Assembly (NCBI RefSeq): GCF_030056665.1
Contig: NZ_JASHIG010000002.1
DNA: 64,000 nucleotides
From: Flectobacillus roseus
Lineage (GTDB): Bacteria > Bacteroidota > Bacteroidia > Cytophagales > Spirosomataceae
Direction: 5' to 3' (one strand)
Shown here: positions 44,542 to 53,078 of the stretch, one piece after another
Layout of the letters: each line of letters starts with the position of its first letter
Numbering within the stretch: position 1 is the stretch's first letter
Program-made: the position numbers and the translations under genes
Notes under the pieces: generated by a model
What the model saw: only the letters and a program-made list of their open reading frames with translations
Database searches by the model: none
Told to the model about the DNA's origin: nothing

Positions 44542-45999
44542 ATGCGTTTAAAAAATATATATATCCTTTTTCTCATGGTTTGGAGCTTGGGGATGGTCGC
44601 CTGCAAAAATTGGGATGACCGTCTAGTTTCTCCAAGCGACTCATTAGGGAAAAATCTCTTTGAGCAAATTAGCGCACAAAGTACTCTGAGCACGTTTAAG
44701 GATTTACTCATCAAAACGGGCTATGATAAAGTGTTGAGTTCTTCGAACAATTATACCGTTTTTGCACCAAGCAATGATGCTTTGAATGGATTGAGCACAA
44801 CTATTTTAAATGATACTGCACAATTGAAAGCTTTTGTAGGGAATCATATTGCCCTCATGAGCCACAATGTTCCAGTAAGTGATGCTGCTTCTGAATCTTT
44901 ACAAATGGTAAATGGCAAGTATTACACATTGAACAAAACAACTTTGGGAACAGCCACGATTGCTTCTGCAAATACTTTCGCGAGTAATGGCGTTTTACAT
45001 ACGCTTTCTCAATCTATTGCGGTATTGCCTTCTTTGTGGAAATACATCAACACAAATCAAACGGGCTCAGCACAAAATACGGCAATTGCCAACTTGACTT
45101 TTCAGGTTTTCAATGCGAGTAAAGCCACTATTGATAGTATTAGCTCAACTACAGGTCAACCCATTTATCGCCCTGGTACAGGATTAGAAACAGTCAATGC
45201 TTTTACTCAAAATGTATATGACCTCAATTTGGAATCTAAAAAGTACACCTACTTTCAGTTGAAGGATGCATCATTTTTGGCTGAGGTAGAGAAGTTGAAA
45301 CCATACTTCAAAACAAGTACTACAGATAGTACCTATCGTCAATCAGCTTTTGCGACAATCAAAGATTTAGTATTTGAAGGAAACTATACAATCGACCAAA
45401 TTCCCTCTGTATTAAAATCAAAATTTGGCGTAAATGTTACCATCGATAAATCATCGATTAGTCAAACGGTAAAAGTGAGTAATGGTGTCGTGTATGTGTT
45501 GGACAAAATCACAGTTATTCCAACGGAGAAGTTCCCTACCCTAGTCGTCGAAGGAGAAAACTTTGTAGAGCGTATGCCTGTTTCAATAGGTTCGGCCGTC
45601 ATTGCAGTTCGTAACCGTTTGAATCCTGTGACTAACCTTACTTCAAACTCTGTATCTGTTATCGGTCATGGTAACTCAGGTTTTTGGTTACGCTATCAGC
45701 TCAACGATGTACCATCTATCAAATACAAAGTGTATTGGGTGGTCATCAATGATTTGTATAACTCCAACACCGCAGTGGCCGAAACGGCAAGTTTTGCCAT
45801 TAACCAAAAGCTAGCCATGGCATCTTTGAGTGCTACTACATTTGCTTATCCAGCTGCAGCACTTCCTGTAAAAACTTACACTGAACAGTTGCTAGGTGAA
45901 TATACGGTAAACTCTTTCGGAAAGCTTAATATGTACTTGGTTGCCAATGGTACCAATGCCATGAGTTTGGACTATATCAAATTAGTTCCTTCATTCTAA
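44542..45999 (+). CDS. FAS1-domain lipoprotein with C-terminal beta-sandwich-like domain (second)
   Basis: A 485-residue lipoprotein (lipobox MVAC, C21). FAS1 region 1 (about 33-170) has TVFAPSNDAL at 73-82 and NGVLHTLSQSI; region 2 reaches about 330 with NGVVYVLDKITVIPT. From about 333 there is a beta-rich domain (VVEGENFVERMPVSI, then HGNSGFWLRYQLNDV and MYLVANGTNAMSLDYIKL). It has the same layout as the upstream neighbour, but little direct sequence identity is apparent, so the two are old paralogues or analogues. It is 27 bases after the neighbour and 37 bases before the second SusC. Confidence 0.82.
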   Translation: MRLKNIYILFLMVWSLGMVACKNWDDRLVSPSDSLGKNLFEQISAQSTLSTFKDLLIKTGYDKVLSSSNNYTVFAPSNDALNGLSTTILNDTAQLKAFVGNHIALMSHNVPVSDAASESLQMVNGKYYTLNKTTLGTATIASANTFASNGVLHTLSQSIAVLPSLWKYINTNQTGSAQNTAIANLTFQVFNASKATIDSISSTTGQPIYRPGTGLETVNAFTQNVYDLNLESKKYTYFQLKDASFLAEVEKLKPYFKTSTTDSTYRQSAFATIKDLVFEGNYTIDQIPSVLKSKFGVNVTIDKSSISQTVKVSNGVVYVLDKITVIPTEKFPTLVVEGENFVERMPVSIGSAVIAVRNRLNPVTNLTSNSVSVIGHGNSGFWLRYQLNDVPSIKYKVYWVVINDLYNSNTAVAETASFAINQKLAMASLSATTFAYPAAALPVKTYTEQLLGEYTVNSFGKLNMYLVANGTNAMSLDYIKLVPSF

Positions 46000-46036
46000 A
46001 AAGAACTAACTCATTTGACGATAACGACATTTATCC

Positions 46037-49000
46037 ATGAAATATATCAAAAATCCATTCGCAGCAATTCCCAAAGTGACCCTCATGGCATTGACGGTTT
46101 ATGGGACAATGCTCGCACATTTCGATGCTGTTGCACAGGAAAAAAAGCCCACGGAAGTGGTAAAAGTACATGTGCAATACAAAACCCAAATTAACGGGGT
46201 AGTTCTTAGCACTGCTACAGGAAAACCTGTACTTGGGGCTCGAGTTTTTTACAAAAACATGACCTCCACAATCACTGGAGAGGATGGTAAGTTTACGTTG
46301 ACAGTTCCAAGTTCGTCCGTAGCGGTCAACGTGGAATGCCCAGGTTTTGCCTCTGTCGAGATACCTGTGGCAAAAAGATCCAAGTTTAACGTGTACCTGC
46401 AAGATGTCTTAGGAACTGAAAGTAATATTACCCTCCCAACGGGTACTATTTCTGAGCAGCGTTCTTTAGGAGCAGTAGCTTCCTCTGCTGCGGCAGAAGC
46501 ATGGTCTCAGCTTACCGAATCTGCTGATACCTATATGCAAGGTAGAATCGCAGGCTTGAATAGCACACGCTTCTCAGGGTCAACTAATATTGGTTCGTTT
46601 TTCACGATTCGTGGTTACAACTCTCTTCAAGCAAGCAATCGTCCTCTGATTGTGGTTGACAACGTTATTTATGATTCTGGTATTTACGGAAGCTCCTTAA
46701 ATAGCAATTATTTCGACAACCCTTTGAGCTATATCGACATCAGAGATATTAGCAATATTTCGGTTTTGAAAGATGCTTCAGCAGCGGCATTATACGGTAC
46801 GAAAGGTGCGAATGGTGTAATCATGATTACGACCTCTAGAGCTAAAGAATTAGGAACTAAAATTGACTTTGCACTTTATGGAGGCGTCAATATGGCTCCA
46901 AAAGGCTTGCCAGTAATGGGTGTAAATGGATACAAAAGCTATCTTTCTGATTTGTTGTCAAGTCAGGGATTGAATAGTAATCAGATTTCGGCACTGCCAT
47001 ATATGAATGATAATACTTCAAACTCTGAATATTACACCTATCATAATAATACCGATTGGCAAAAGAAAGTATATGCGAGTAGCCCGTTAACCAATATGTT
47101 TTTGAAGGTAACAGGCGGTGATAACATTGCCAAATATGCCCTTTCTGTCAACTATTTGAGTAATAAAAATGGAGTGATTGGTTCGACTCTAGAGAAATAC
47201 AGCACTCGTTTCAATGCTGACATGAACCTGAGTCGTAAACTAACTGCTGCTGCCAATTTGAGTTTTGCCTACAACGAAGCCGAAACTAAGGATTTTGGAT
47301 TTGCTTCTAAAACTAACCCAATTTATCTAGCATTGGTAAAGGCTCCATTTTTGACGGACTATCGTGTATCATCTCAAGGGATTTTTTCTCCTGATTATGC
47401 AGATCATGATGTTTTCAATGTTGGCAACCCGATTGTAGCGGCTAAAAACACTTTGGGAGGCAATAAAGCATATCGCTTTTTTGGAGTATTAGATTTCAAA
47501 TATGCTGTGAATGACAACTTAAAAATAGGAACTAATATTGCTGTTACTTTTGACAAAATCAAAGAAAACAGATTCATTCCTAATTATGGTTTGGTAGCTG
47601 ACACTTTGAAAAACACTTTGGCTCTCAACCAGCTGAGCTCACAAACCAAACGCCTTTTCAATATTTCAAATGAAACTTTTGTGAGTTATGATAAAACTTT
47701 CAAAAATGTTCATGAATTATCGGCTCGTTTAGGGGTAAGATTTATCAGTTCACGAGTAGAACAAGATAAGTTATTGGCATATAACTCTGCTACTGACCAA
47801 TTGATTAGTGTTGGAAATGGATTGGTATTGTACAACAATATTGAAGGAGGAATTGGAACGTATAACTGGCTGAATACCTATGGCTCGGTAAACTACTCCT
47901 ATTCTGACAAATATTTCTTGGGCTTGAATGTCGGAATGGATGCTTCTTCAAGATTTGGTAAAGAAGCTTCAACCTTCAAAGTGGGAGGAACTCCAATCGC
48001 TATTATGCCATCGCTTTCAGCAGCATGGTTGCTTTCAGCTGAGCCATTTTTAGCTAATGGCCCATTTGATTTATTAAAACTTCGTGGTTCGATTGGTCGA
48101 GTTGGAAATGATGACATTGGTAACTATTCTTCAAAACAGTTTTACGTAGGTCAAAACCTTTTGGGTTTACAAGGATTGGTTCGCGGAAATATTGCGAATC
48201 CAAGTTTGAAATGGGAAACTGTAGCAAAATCTAACTTAGGCTTAGATCTAGCTGTGTTGAAAGAAAGAATCAGTTTGAGCGTAGATATTTTCCAAAACAA
48301 AACCTCAGATATGATTGTAGCTGAAGTGCTTCCTACAACGGCTGGTTTGGGATATGCCTTAACGAATAGCGGTTCTATGACGACCAAAGGTTTTGAGGCG
48401 AGCATCAATTTCAAGGTATTAAACAAATCTTCAGTAAAATGGGATTTGGGCGTAAACCTTGCACACGCCAAGTCTACAATCGACCAATTACCTAACGGCA
48501 ACGCTGACATCGTCACTAATATCGGAGCTGGAAATATTGTTACTCGTGTAGGCGATGCTCCCAACTCTTTCTTCGGAACCATCTACAAAGGAGTATATGC
48601 AACTGATGCTGAAGCAGCTGCTGAAGGTTTACAAACTCGTATACCAGATGGAACACTTCGTGCTTTCCAAGGCGGTGATGCAAGATTCGCTGACCTAAAC
48701 GGTGATAAAATTATCGATGATAAAGACCGTACCATTTTAGGTAATCCAAATCCTACAATTTATGGTGGTATCACCAACAGAGTTGTGTACAAAAACTGGA
48801 CTTTGGATGCTTTGGTAAGTTTTGTTTCTGGTAATGATGTGTACAACTACACTCGTCGCAACATCGAGTCGGGTGATTCTTACAACAACCAATCACGCGC
48901 TGTGGAAGGTCGCTGGAGAGGCAATGGTCAGGTGACAAATATCCCAAGAGCTACCTATGGCGACCCATTGCAAAATAGCCGTTTCTCAAGTAGGTGGATT

Positions 49001-49240
49001 GAAGATGGTTCTTATATCCGTCTTCGCTCGGTGGGCTTATCGTACAATTTCAATGTTGACAAGGGTATTTTAAAATACTTAACGGTGTATGCTAATGCCA
49101 ACAATGTACTGACATTCACCAAATACTTGGGTTATGAACCTGAGTTTAGTGCTACCAATTCTGTGATTGGTCAGGGAGTTGACAATACGCTTGAACCGAT
49201 TCAAAAATCTTTCAATTTGGGCGTAAAACTCGGTTTGTAG
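46037..49240 (+). CDS. SusC/RagA TonB-dependent transporter (second of the FAS1 cluster)
   Basis: A 1067-residue transporter. The leader is unusual: a longer N-terminus ending near HFDAVAQEKK, then a CarboxypepD_reg-like domain (TQINGVVLSTATGKPVLGAR), and a plug with YMQGRIAGLNSTR and TIRGYNSLQASNRPLIVV. The barrel ends in LGVKLGL, without the usual terminal phenylalanine. The typical VVVxxG box before the plug is replaced by TLPTGTISEQRSLGAV. No STN domain. It pairs with the SusD gene 38 bases downstream. Confidence 0.92.
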   Translation: MKYIKNPFAAIPKVTLMALTVYGTMLAHFDAVAQEKKPTEVVKVHVQYKTQINGVVLSTATGKPVLGARVFYKNMTSTITGEDGKFTLTVPSSSVAVNVECPGFASVEIPVAKRSKFNVYLQDVLGTESNITLPTGTISEQRSLGAVASSAAAEAWSQLTESADTYMQGRIAGLNSTRFSGSTNIGSFFTIRGYNSLQASNRPLIVVDNVIYDSGIYGSSLNSNYFDNPLSYIDIRDISNISVLKDASAAALYGTKGANGVIMITTSRAKELGTKIDFALYGGVNMAPKGLPVMGVNGYKSYLSDLLSSQGLNSNQISALPYMNDNTSNSEYYTYHNNTDWQKKVYASSPLTNMFLKVTGGDNIAKYALSVNYLSNKNGVIGSTLEKYSTRFNADMNLSRKLTAAANLSFAYNEAETKDFGFASKTNPIYLALVKAPFLTDYRVSSQGIFSPDYADHDVFNVGNPIVAAKNTLGGNKAYRFFGVLDFKYAVNDNLKIGTNIAVTFDKIKENRFIPNYGLVADTLKNTLALNQLSSQTKRLFNISNETFVSYDKTFKNVHELSARLGVRFISSRVEQDKLLAYNSATDQLISVGNGLVLYNNIEGGIGTYNWLNTYGSVNYSYSDKYFLGLNVGMDASSRFGKEASTFKVGGTPIAIMPSLSAAWLLSAEPFLANGPFDLLKLRGSIGRVGNDDIGNYSSKQFYVGQNLLGLQGLVRGNIANPSLKWETVAKSNLGLDLAVLKERISLSVDIFQNKTSDMIVAEVLPTTAGLGYALTNSGSMTTKGFEASINFKVLNKSSVKWDLGVNLAHAKSTIDQLPNGNADIVTNIGAGNIVTRVGDAPNSFFGTIYKGVYATDAEAAAEGLQTRIPDGTLRAFQGGDARFADLNGDKIIDDKDRTILGNPNPTIYGGITNRVVYKNWTLDALVSFVSGNDVYNYTRRNIESGDSYNNQSRAVEGRWRGNGQVTNIPRATYGDPLQNSRFSSRWIEDGSYIRLRSVGLSYNFNVDKGILKYLTVYANANNVLTFTKYLGYEPEFSATNSVIGQGVDNTLEPIQKSFNLGVKLGL

Positions 49241-49278
49241 CCTTAATACCTTTCGGGAAAATTTTAATTTGACAAAAA

Positions 49279-51102
49279 ATGAAATCAACGATAAGAAAAA
49301 TAACGCTGAACATTGGACTAGCTACTGGTGTGCTTTTGGGTATGTCAGGTTGTCAGAAAATGTTCGATTTGGCACCAGAGGAAGCATTAAGTACCAAACA
49401 GATGTATCGTGACATTTATGATGCAGATGCTGCCATTATTGGTCTTTATGGTAAATTCTCTACTCTAGCAAAACAATATGTAATTCTCAATGAATTGCGT
49501 GGAGATTTGCTGGATGTAACAACCAATGCTGATTTGTCGTTAAGAGAAATCAATGCTCATGCCGTTTCTGAAACCAACGAATATGCCAACCCTAGAGCCT
49601 ATTATGAGGTAATTTTGAACTGTAATGATATTTTGAAAAACTTCAAAATCATGCTAGATCAAAACAAAATCAAACGCGCAGAATATTACCAACGTTCGGC
49701 GGATGTATTGGCTCTTCGTAGTTGGATTTATCTTCAGTTGGGTATCCACTATGGTAGCGTCCCATACGTGACTGAAAGTGTAGAAACAGTAGATGATGTT
49801 AAAGCTTTGGCAACGAAATCTCGTTTGCCATTGGCAGAAATTGTTAAACAGTTAATTAAAGAATTAGAAGCTATTCCTTCTAGCTACCTCGACCCGTACA
49901 CCTTGGATAACACGCTGGTTTCGGCCAACGTGGATGGGTATTCACCCACTACTTTTTTTATTCAGAAGCATTTGTTGTTGGGAGATTTATACCTTTGGGA
50001 TCAGCAATATACCAAGGCGGCATCGATGTACAAGTATATCATGACAACCTCTGACCGTTTGGGTTTTGAAGCAACAGATATAAATGTTTGGTATCATTTG
50101 TACAAGATTACAAGAGGTCAAATTTCTTCAGGAATGGGTCCTATTGCCGTAAGTTACAACTCTGATATCAACGACATCAATAACTTATTGGATAACAATA
50201 CAACTGGTTGGCGCTCAATTTTTGCTCGTGACCGTTCGAATACCAACTACAACAGTACCTCAAACACTTCGAGTATTTCTCGTGATCCTGAGTGGTTATG
50301 GTTGTTGCCGTTCGACAGTAAGTTTTTACCAGAAAATCCTTTTGTAGAATTGTTCTCAAATGTTGGAGGAAAATATTTATTACAACCCTCAAAAGCGGCA
50401 ATTGATTATTGGAATGGACAAACACAAACCAACAATTTTGCTTACGATGCACGTGGCGTAATGTCTTACAAAAACATCAATGGCAATCCAGTCGTGTTCA
50501 AATATTTGTACAATTTTATGAACCCAAACTCTTCTGGCTCTATTTACTCATTAGTTGGAAAAAGTTTGCAAGAGAAAAACGGACGTTGGTTTTTGAACCG
50601 TGCTGCCAATGTACACTTAAAATTTGCTGAAGCTGCCAACCGTGATGGTCGTCGTAAGTTGGCTTATGCCTTGGTGAACGCAGGCGTTGCGAGCACGTAC
50701 AACAATACTGCCATCTCGGACAAAACCAACTTGATGAATACATTCGATTCACCTCCGTATGATTTTGATGCTCGTAATGGCGACGCTCCTACTCGCTATC
50801 GCTCATCATGGCACTTGGCAACAGGAATTCGTGGACGTGCGATGGTCAAAAGTAATACCGTAGAAGGTGACAGTACTTTGGCTATTGAAAACTCTATCAT
50901 TCAAGAAGGCGCTTTGGAATTAGCATTTGAAGGACACCGTTGGGGAGATTTGGTTCGTGTGGCTCTCAGAAGAAATGACCCTTCATTTCTAGCAAATAAG
51001 GTTTACGATAAACTTCGCAAATCGAATAATCCAAATGCAGAAGCTGTTAGATCTCGATTGATGAACAAGGATAATTGGTTTCTTCCATTCAAAATTCAGT
51101 AG
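49279..51102 (+). CDS. SusD/RagB family lipoprotein (second of the FAS1 cluster)
   Basis: A 607-residue lipoprotein (lipobox MSGC, C25), about 100 residues longer than the first SusD of the cluster. It shows SADVLALRSWIYLQLGIHYG near 140, the TPR-like HLLLGDLYLWDQQYTKAASM near 235, HLKFAEAANRDGRRK near 445, and the C-terminal ELAFEGHRWGDLVRVAL. It is the last gene of the cluster, before a terminator at 51213-51255. Confidence 0.93.
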   Translation: MKSTIRKITLNIGLATGVLLGMSGCQKMFDLAPEEALSTKQMYRDIYDADAAIIGLYGKFSTLAKQYVILNELRGDLLDVTTNADLSLREINAHAVSETNEYANPRAYYEVILNCNDILKNFKIMLDQNKIKRAEYYQRSADVLALRSWIYLQLGIHYGSVPYVTESVETVDDVKALATKSRLPLAEIVKQLIKELEAIPSSYLDPYTLDNTLVSANVDGYSPTTFFIQKHLLLGDLYLWDQQYTKAASMYKYIMTTSDRLGFEATDINVWYHLYKITRGQISSGMGPIAVSYNSDINDINNLLDNNTTGWRSIFARDRSNTNYNSTSNTSSISRDPEWLWLLPFDSKFLPENPFVELFSNVGGKYLLQPSKAAIDYWNGQTQTNNFAYDARGVMSYKNINGNPVVFKYLYNFMNPNSSGSIYSLVGKSLQEKNGRWFLNRAANVHLKFAEAANRDGRRKLAYALVNAGVASTYNNTAISDKTNLMNTFDSPPYDFDARNGDAPTRYRSSWHLATGIRGRAMVKSNTVEGDSTLAIENSIIQEGALELAFEGHRWGDLVRVALRRNDPSFLANKVYDKLRKSNNPNAEAVRSRLMNKDNWFLPFKIQ

Positions 51103-51111
51103 TTGTTGATT

Positions 51112-51139
51112 GTTATTCGTTAACAGTATATCTGTTAGT
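51112..51139. repeat. Repeat family G copy 3
   Basis: GTTATTCGTTAACAGTATAT followed by CTGTTAG; the 17-base palindrome is identical to the one at 9787-9803. It starts ten bases after the last SusD gene. Confidence 0.55.
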
Positions 51140-51212
51140 TTGGAATGCATAATAACTACTAGTTGAAAGGCTCAATATTATTTACATCTAAACCTAATTA
51201 CCAACCCTAAAT

Positions 51213-51255
51213 AAAAAGCCCCCATTCACGTAATGTGCTTGGGGGTATTTTTTTT
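51213..51255 (+). terminator. Rho-independent terminator of the FAS1-SusCD cluster
   Basis: CCCCCA and TGGGGG arms with an inner CAC/GTG pair, preceded by AAAAAG and followed by TATTTTTTTT. Confidence 0.8.
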
Positions 51256-51316
51256 GAGTACTGTTTTGCCTAGTCCAAGTCTAAGTCTTGAACTAGTAAT
51301 CTATTACCTTTCCGCC

Positions 51317-51341
51317 CTTGTTGGTGTTTTTCACCAACAAG
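51317..51341. repeat. Repeat family E palindrome, copy 3 (diverged)
   Basis: CTTGTTGGTG and CACCAACAAG arms around a T loop, followed by ACTCGCGTCAGCAAATCGCC, which parallels ATGCGTCAGCAACAAAGCC after copy 1. Confidence 0.6.
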
Positions 51342-51437
51342 ACTCGCGTCAGCAAATCGCCCAACTTAACTATCTTCAAAATAATCAGTTAAGACACCAA
51401 ACTCTTGATGTTCATATGGTTTGTTGCTAACTCAAAA

Positions 51438-51461
51438 CTCGTTGGAGATAACTCCAACGAG
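51438..51461. repeat. Repeat family E palindrome, copy 4 (diverged)
   Basis: CTCGTTGGAG and CTCCAACGAG arms around ATAA, close to copies 1 and 2 in length and centre. Confidence 0.6.
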
Positions 51462-51475
51462 GGCAAAATGCAATA

Positions 51476-52015
51476 TCATTTCTCAAAAATCTCTTTCAAA
51501 TTATGTAGCCCCGTTGCCAAATCTCCACCAATTTTTTTATCCATTCTTAAAAAAACTAAGAGCAAATTGAACGGGTATTTCATTTTGCCATGAAATTGCC
51601 AGTAGACTTTGGTTTGAGATTCTCCACTATTTTTGACGATCATCTGGGCGGTAGCCTCTCCTTTGAAGGGTTTCAAAAACCGTAATTCTGAAACAATTTT
51701 TACATTTTCTTCTATTTCCAAAATCTCTTGTTCTCCACTCCCTACATTCTTCATAGGACTATCCCATGCCGATACAAAACCCACTTGACCATCGGAGCCT
51801 TTGTAGGTTTTGGTCATATTGGGGTCCATTTTGGCCCAAACAGAAAAGTGGTCTTGATTTTTGAGCAATTTCAGATACGAAAAAACCGATTCAAGGGGTT
51901 TTTGTATGATTACCGAGCGAGAAACGGTGTATTCGGTTTTCATCAACAAAGCAAGACCTAGCCAAAGTGCAAAGAAACTGGCCACGCCAATCAGGATAGT
52001 AGTTAAGGTTTCCAT
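51476..52015 (-). CDS. SRPBCC (START-like) family protein with N-terminal membrane anchor
   Basis: A 179-residue protein. Residues 4-25 are a membrane helix (LTTILIGVASFFALWLGLAL). The rest is an SRPBCC/polyketide-cyclase-like domain: YTVSRSVIIQKPLESVFSYL at the start and GDLATGLHNLKEIFEK as the C-terminal helix. Such domains bind hydrophobic ligands. It stands alone with no operon partner, so the role is unknown. Confidence 0.82.
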   Translation of the reverse strand: METLTTILIGVASFFALWLGLALLMKTEYTVSRSVIIQKPLESVFSYLKLLKNQDHFSVWAKMDPNMTKTYKGSDGQVGFVSAWDSPMKNVGSGEQEILEIEENVKIVSELRFLKPFKGEATAQMIVKNSGESQTKVYWQFHGKMKYPFNLLLVFLRMDKKIGGDLATGLHNLKEIFEK

Positions 52016-52170
52016 AAAGCAATTAACATTTTGGTGAAAAGCTATAATACAATCAAAAGAGGTTTGAGGTTATGCCTATTTACTCGGTTAGCATAACAAT
52101 GCTTAAATTGATTATTTTAAATTATATCTCAAAGCAAAATTCTTATTTTTTATACCTTCCACAAAACCAG

Positions 52171-52198
52171 AAAGGTCATGATGATTACCATGACCTTT
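52171..52198. terminator. Hairpin downstream of the 184-residue lipoprotein gene
   Basis: Ten-base perfect arms AAAGGTCATG and CATGACCTTT around an 8-base loop, 73 bases past the stop of the lipoprotein gene. The T run on the minus strand is short, so this is a weak terminator call. Confidence 0.45.
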
Positions 52199-52271
52199 GC
52201 TTATTTGCACCAATATGAAAATCCATTTGGACTTTCCCCCACCAGAGGTGAGGGAATTGCCCTTACATAGT

Positions 52272-52826
52272 TTATTTAATAGTAAAGTTTCCAACACTCA
52301 CCCACGTATGGGTAGGTTTGTCATATTTTAAAGTGCTATCTGGCCATTGAATGTATTGATTCATGCCCAAATACTCATCTACATTTCCTCTTTCAATCAA
52401 TTTATTAAAAAGAAATTGCCCTTTTTCTTTTACCTCCTCCTCTTTCATGTGTGGGGTATTTACAATTTCTTCAAACTCAGTAATCTTATGTGTTTTTGGG
52501 TCTAATTTCATTTTCCCTAATACACCTCTTCGGTACACTGGACTCGACCCTACTGGTCTAATCATAAAAAAGTAAGCATATCCATTATCGGCCTCGAAGT
52601 AATTTTGTAGATAAAAACTAGGTAAACTTTTGATGTAGAAAGGTCTGTATTTAGCATCAAACTTGGTTTGATTATTGGAATATGGCGCAGGAACATAAAC
52701 ATAGGTAATCATATCTGTCAGTAAAGAATCTCTTTCACTTTCAGAGAAATACTGTAAAGGCTCTTTCTTGGAACCGCATTGTGTGAAGAATAGAAGGATA
52801 AATGTGAAGGCAAATAAATGTTTCAT
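52272..52826 (-). CDS. Small lipoprotein of unknown function
   Basis: A 184-residue lipoprotein with lipobox FFTQC (C17). The mature part has a short acidic start (ESERDSLLTDMITYVYVPAP) and a folded region with SLPSFYLQNYFEADNGYAYF FMIRP. I recognise no family. It is likely in the periplasm or outer membrane. A perfect hairpin (52845-52875) lies 18 bases upstream of the ATG. Confidence 0.7.
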   Translation of the reverse strand: MKHLFAFTFILLFFTQCGSKKEPLQYFSESERDSLLTDMITYVYVPAPYSNNQTKFDAKYRPFYIKSLPSFYLQNYFEADNGYAYFFMIRPVGSSPVYRRGVLGKMKLDPKTHKITEFEEIVNTPHMKEEEVKEKGQFLFNKLIERGNVDEYLGMNQYIQWPDSTLKYDKPTHTWVSVGNFTIK

Positions 52827-52844
52827 ATTGGTTTTTGTTTAAAT

Positions 52845-52875
52845 CATCCCGAGTCAAAGTGTTTGACTCGGGATG
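52845..52875. repeat. Perfect 14-base-pair hairpin upstream of the lipoprotein gene
   Basis: CATCCCGAGTCAAA and its complement with a 3-base loop. It borders the family A unit at 52877. It could be a terminator for the gene at 53079-54839 or a leader element of the lipoprotein gene; neither side has a T run. Confidence 0.6.
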
Positions 52876-52876
52876 T

Positions 52877-53040
52877 ACTAAGTTAGTGTGCAAAATAAAA
52901 TTTAATTTTTGATCTTTCGGCTTTCAGCTTTGGGCATTCGGCAAAAGCATATCTATCGTTACTAAAAACATTTTAACACTCTTTGCCTTGTGCCTGTTGC
53001 CTAAACACATAACTTAAATCTTATTCTGCATTATTACTTA
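52877..53040 (-). repeat. Repeat family A copy 2
   Basis: Opposite-strand copy of the 16261 unit: ACTAAGTTAGTGTGCAAAAT, then CTTTCGGCTTTCAGC, then ACATTTTAACACTCTTTGCC, then TTGTGCCTGTTGCC and AACTTAAATCTTATTCTGCA. Confidence 0.75.
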
Positions 53041-53078
53041 TTTTAGTATTAAAAATTTGAAATCTTTAATATTTCAGA

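Larger units (their letters stand above)
51103..51475. other. Gap after the FAS1 cluster
   Basis: 373 bases without a gene: a family G unit, the terminator at 51213-51255 and two diverged family E palindromes (51317-51341 and 51438-51461). Nothing else seen. Confidence 0.55.

Noticed and set aside
51233..51430. 65-residue open frame after the FAS1 cluster
   Set aside because: Begins in the terminator and runs through two palindromes; no coding character.
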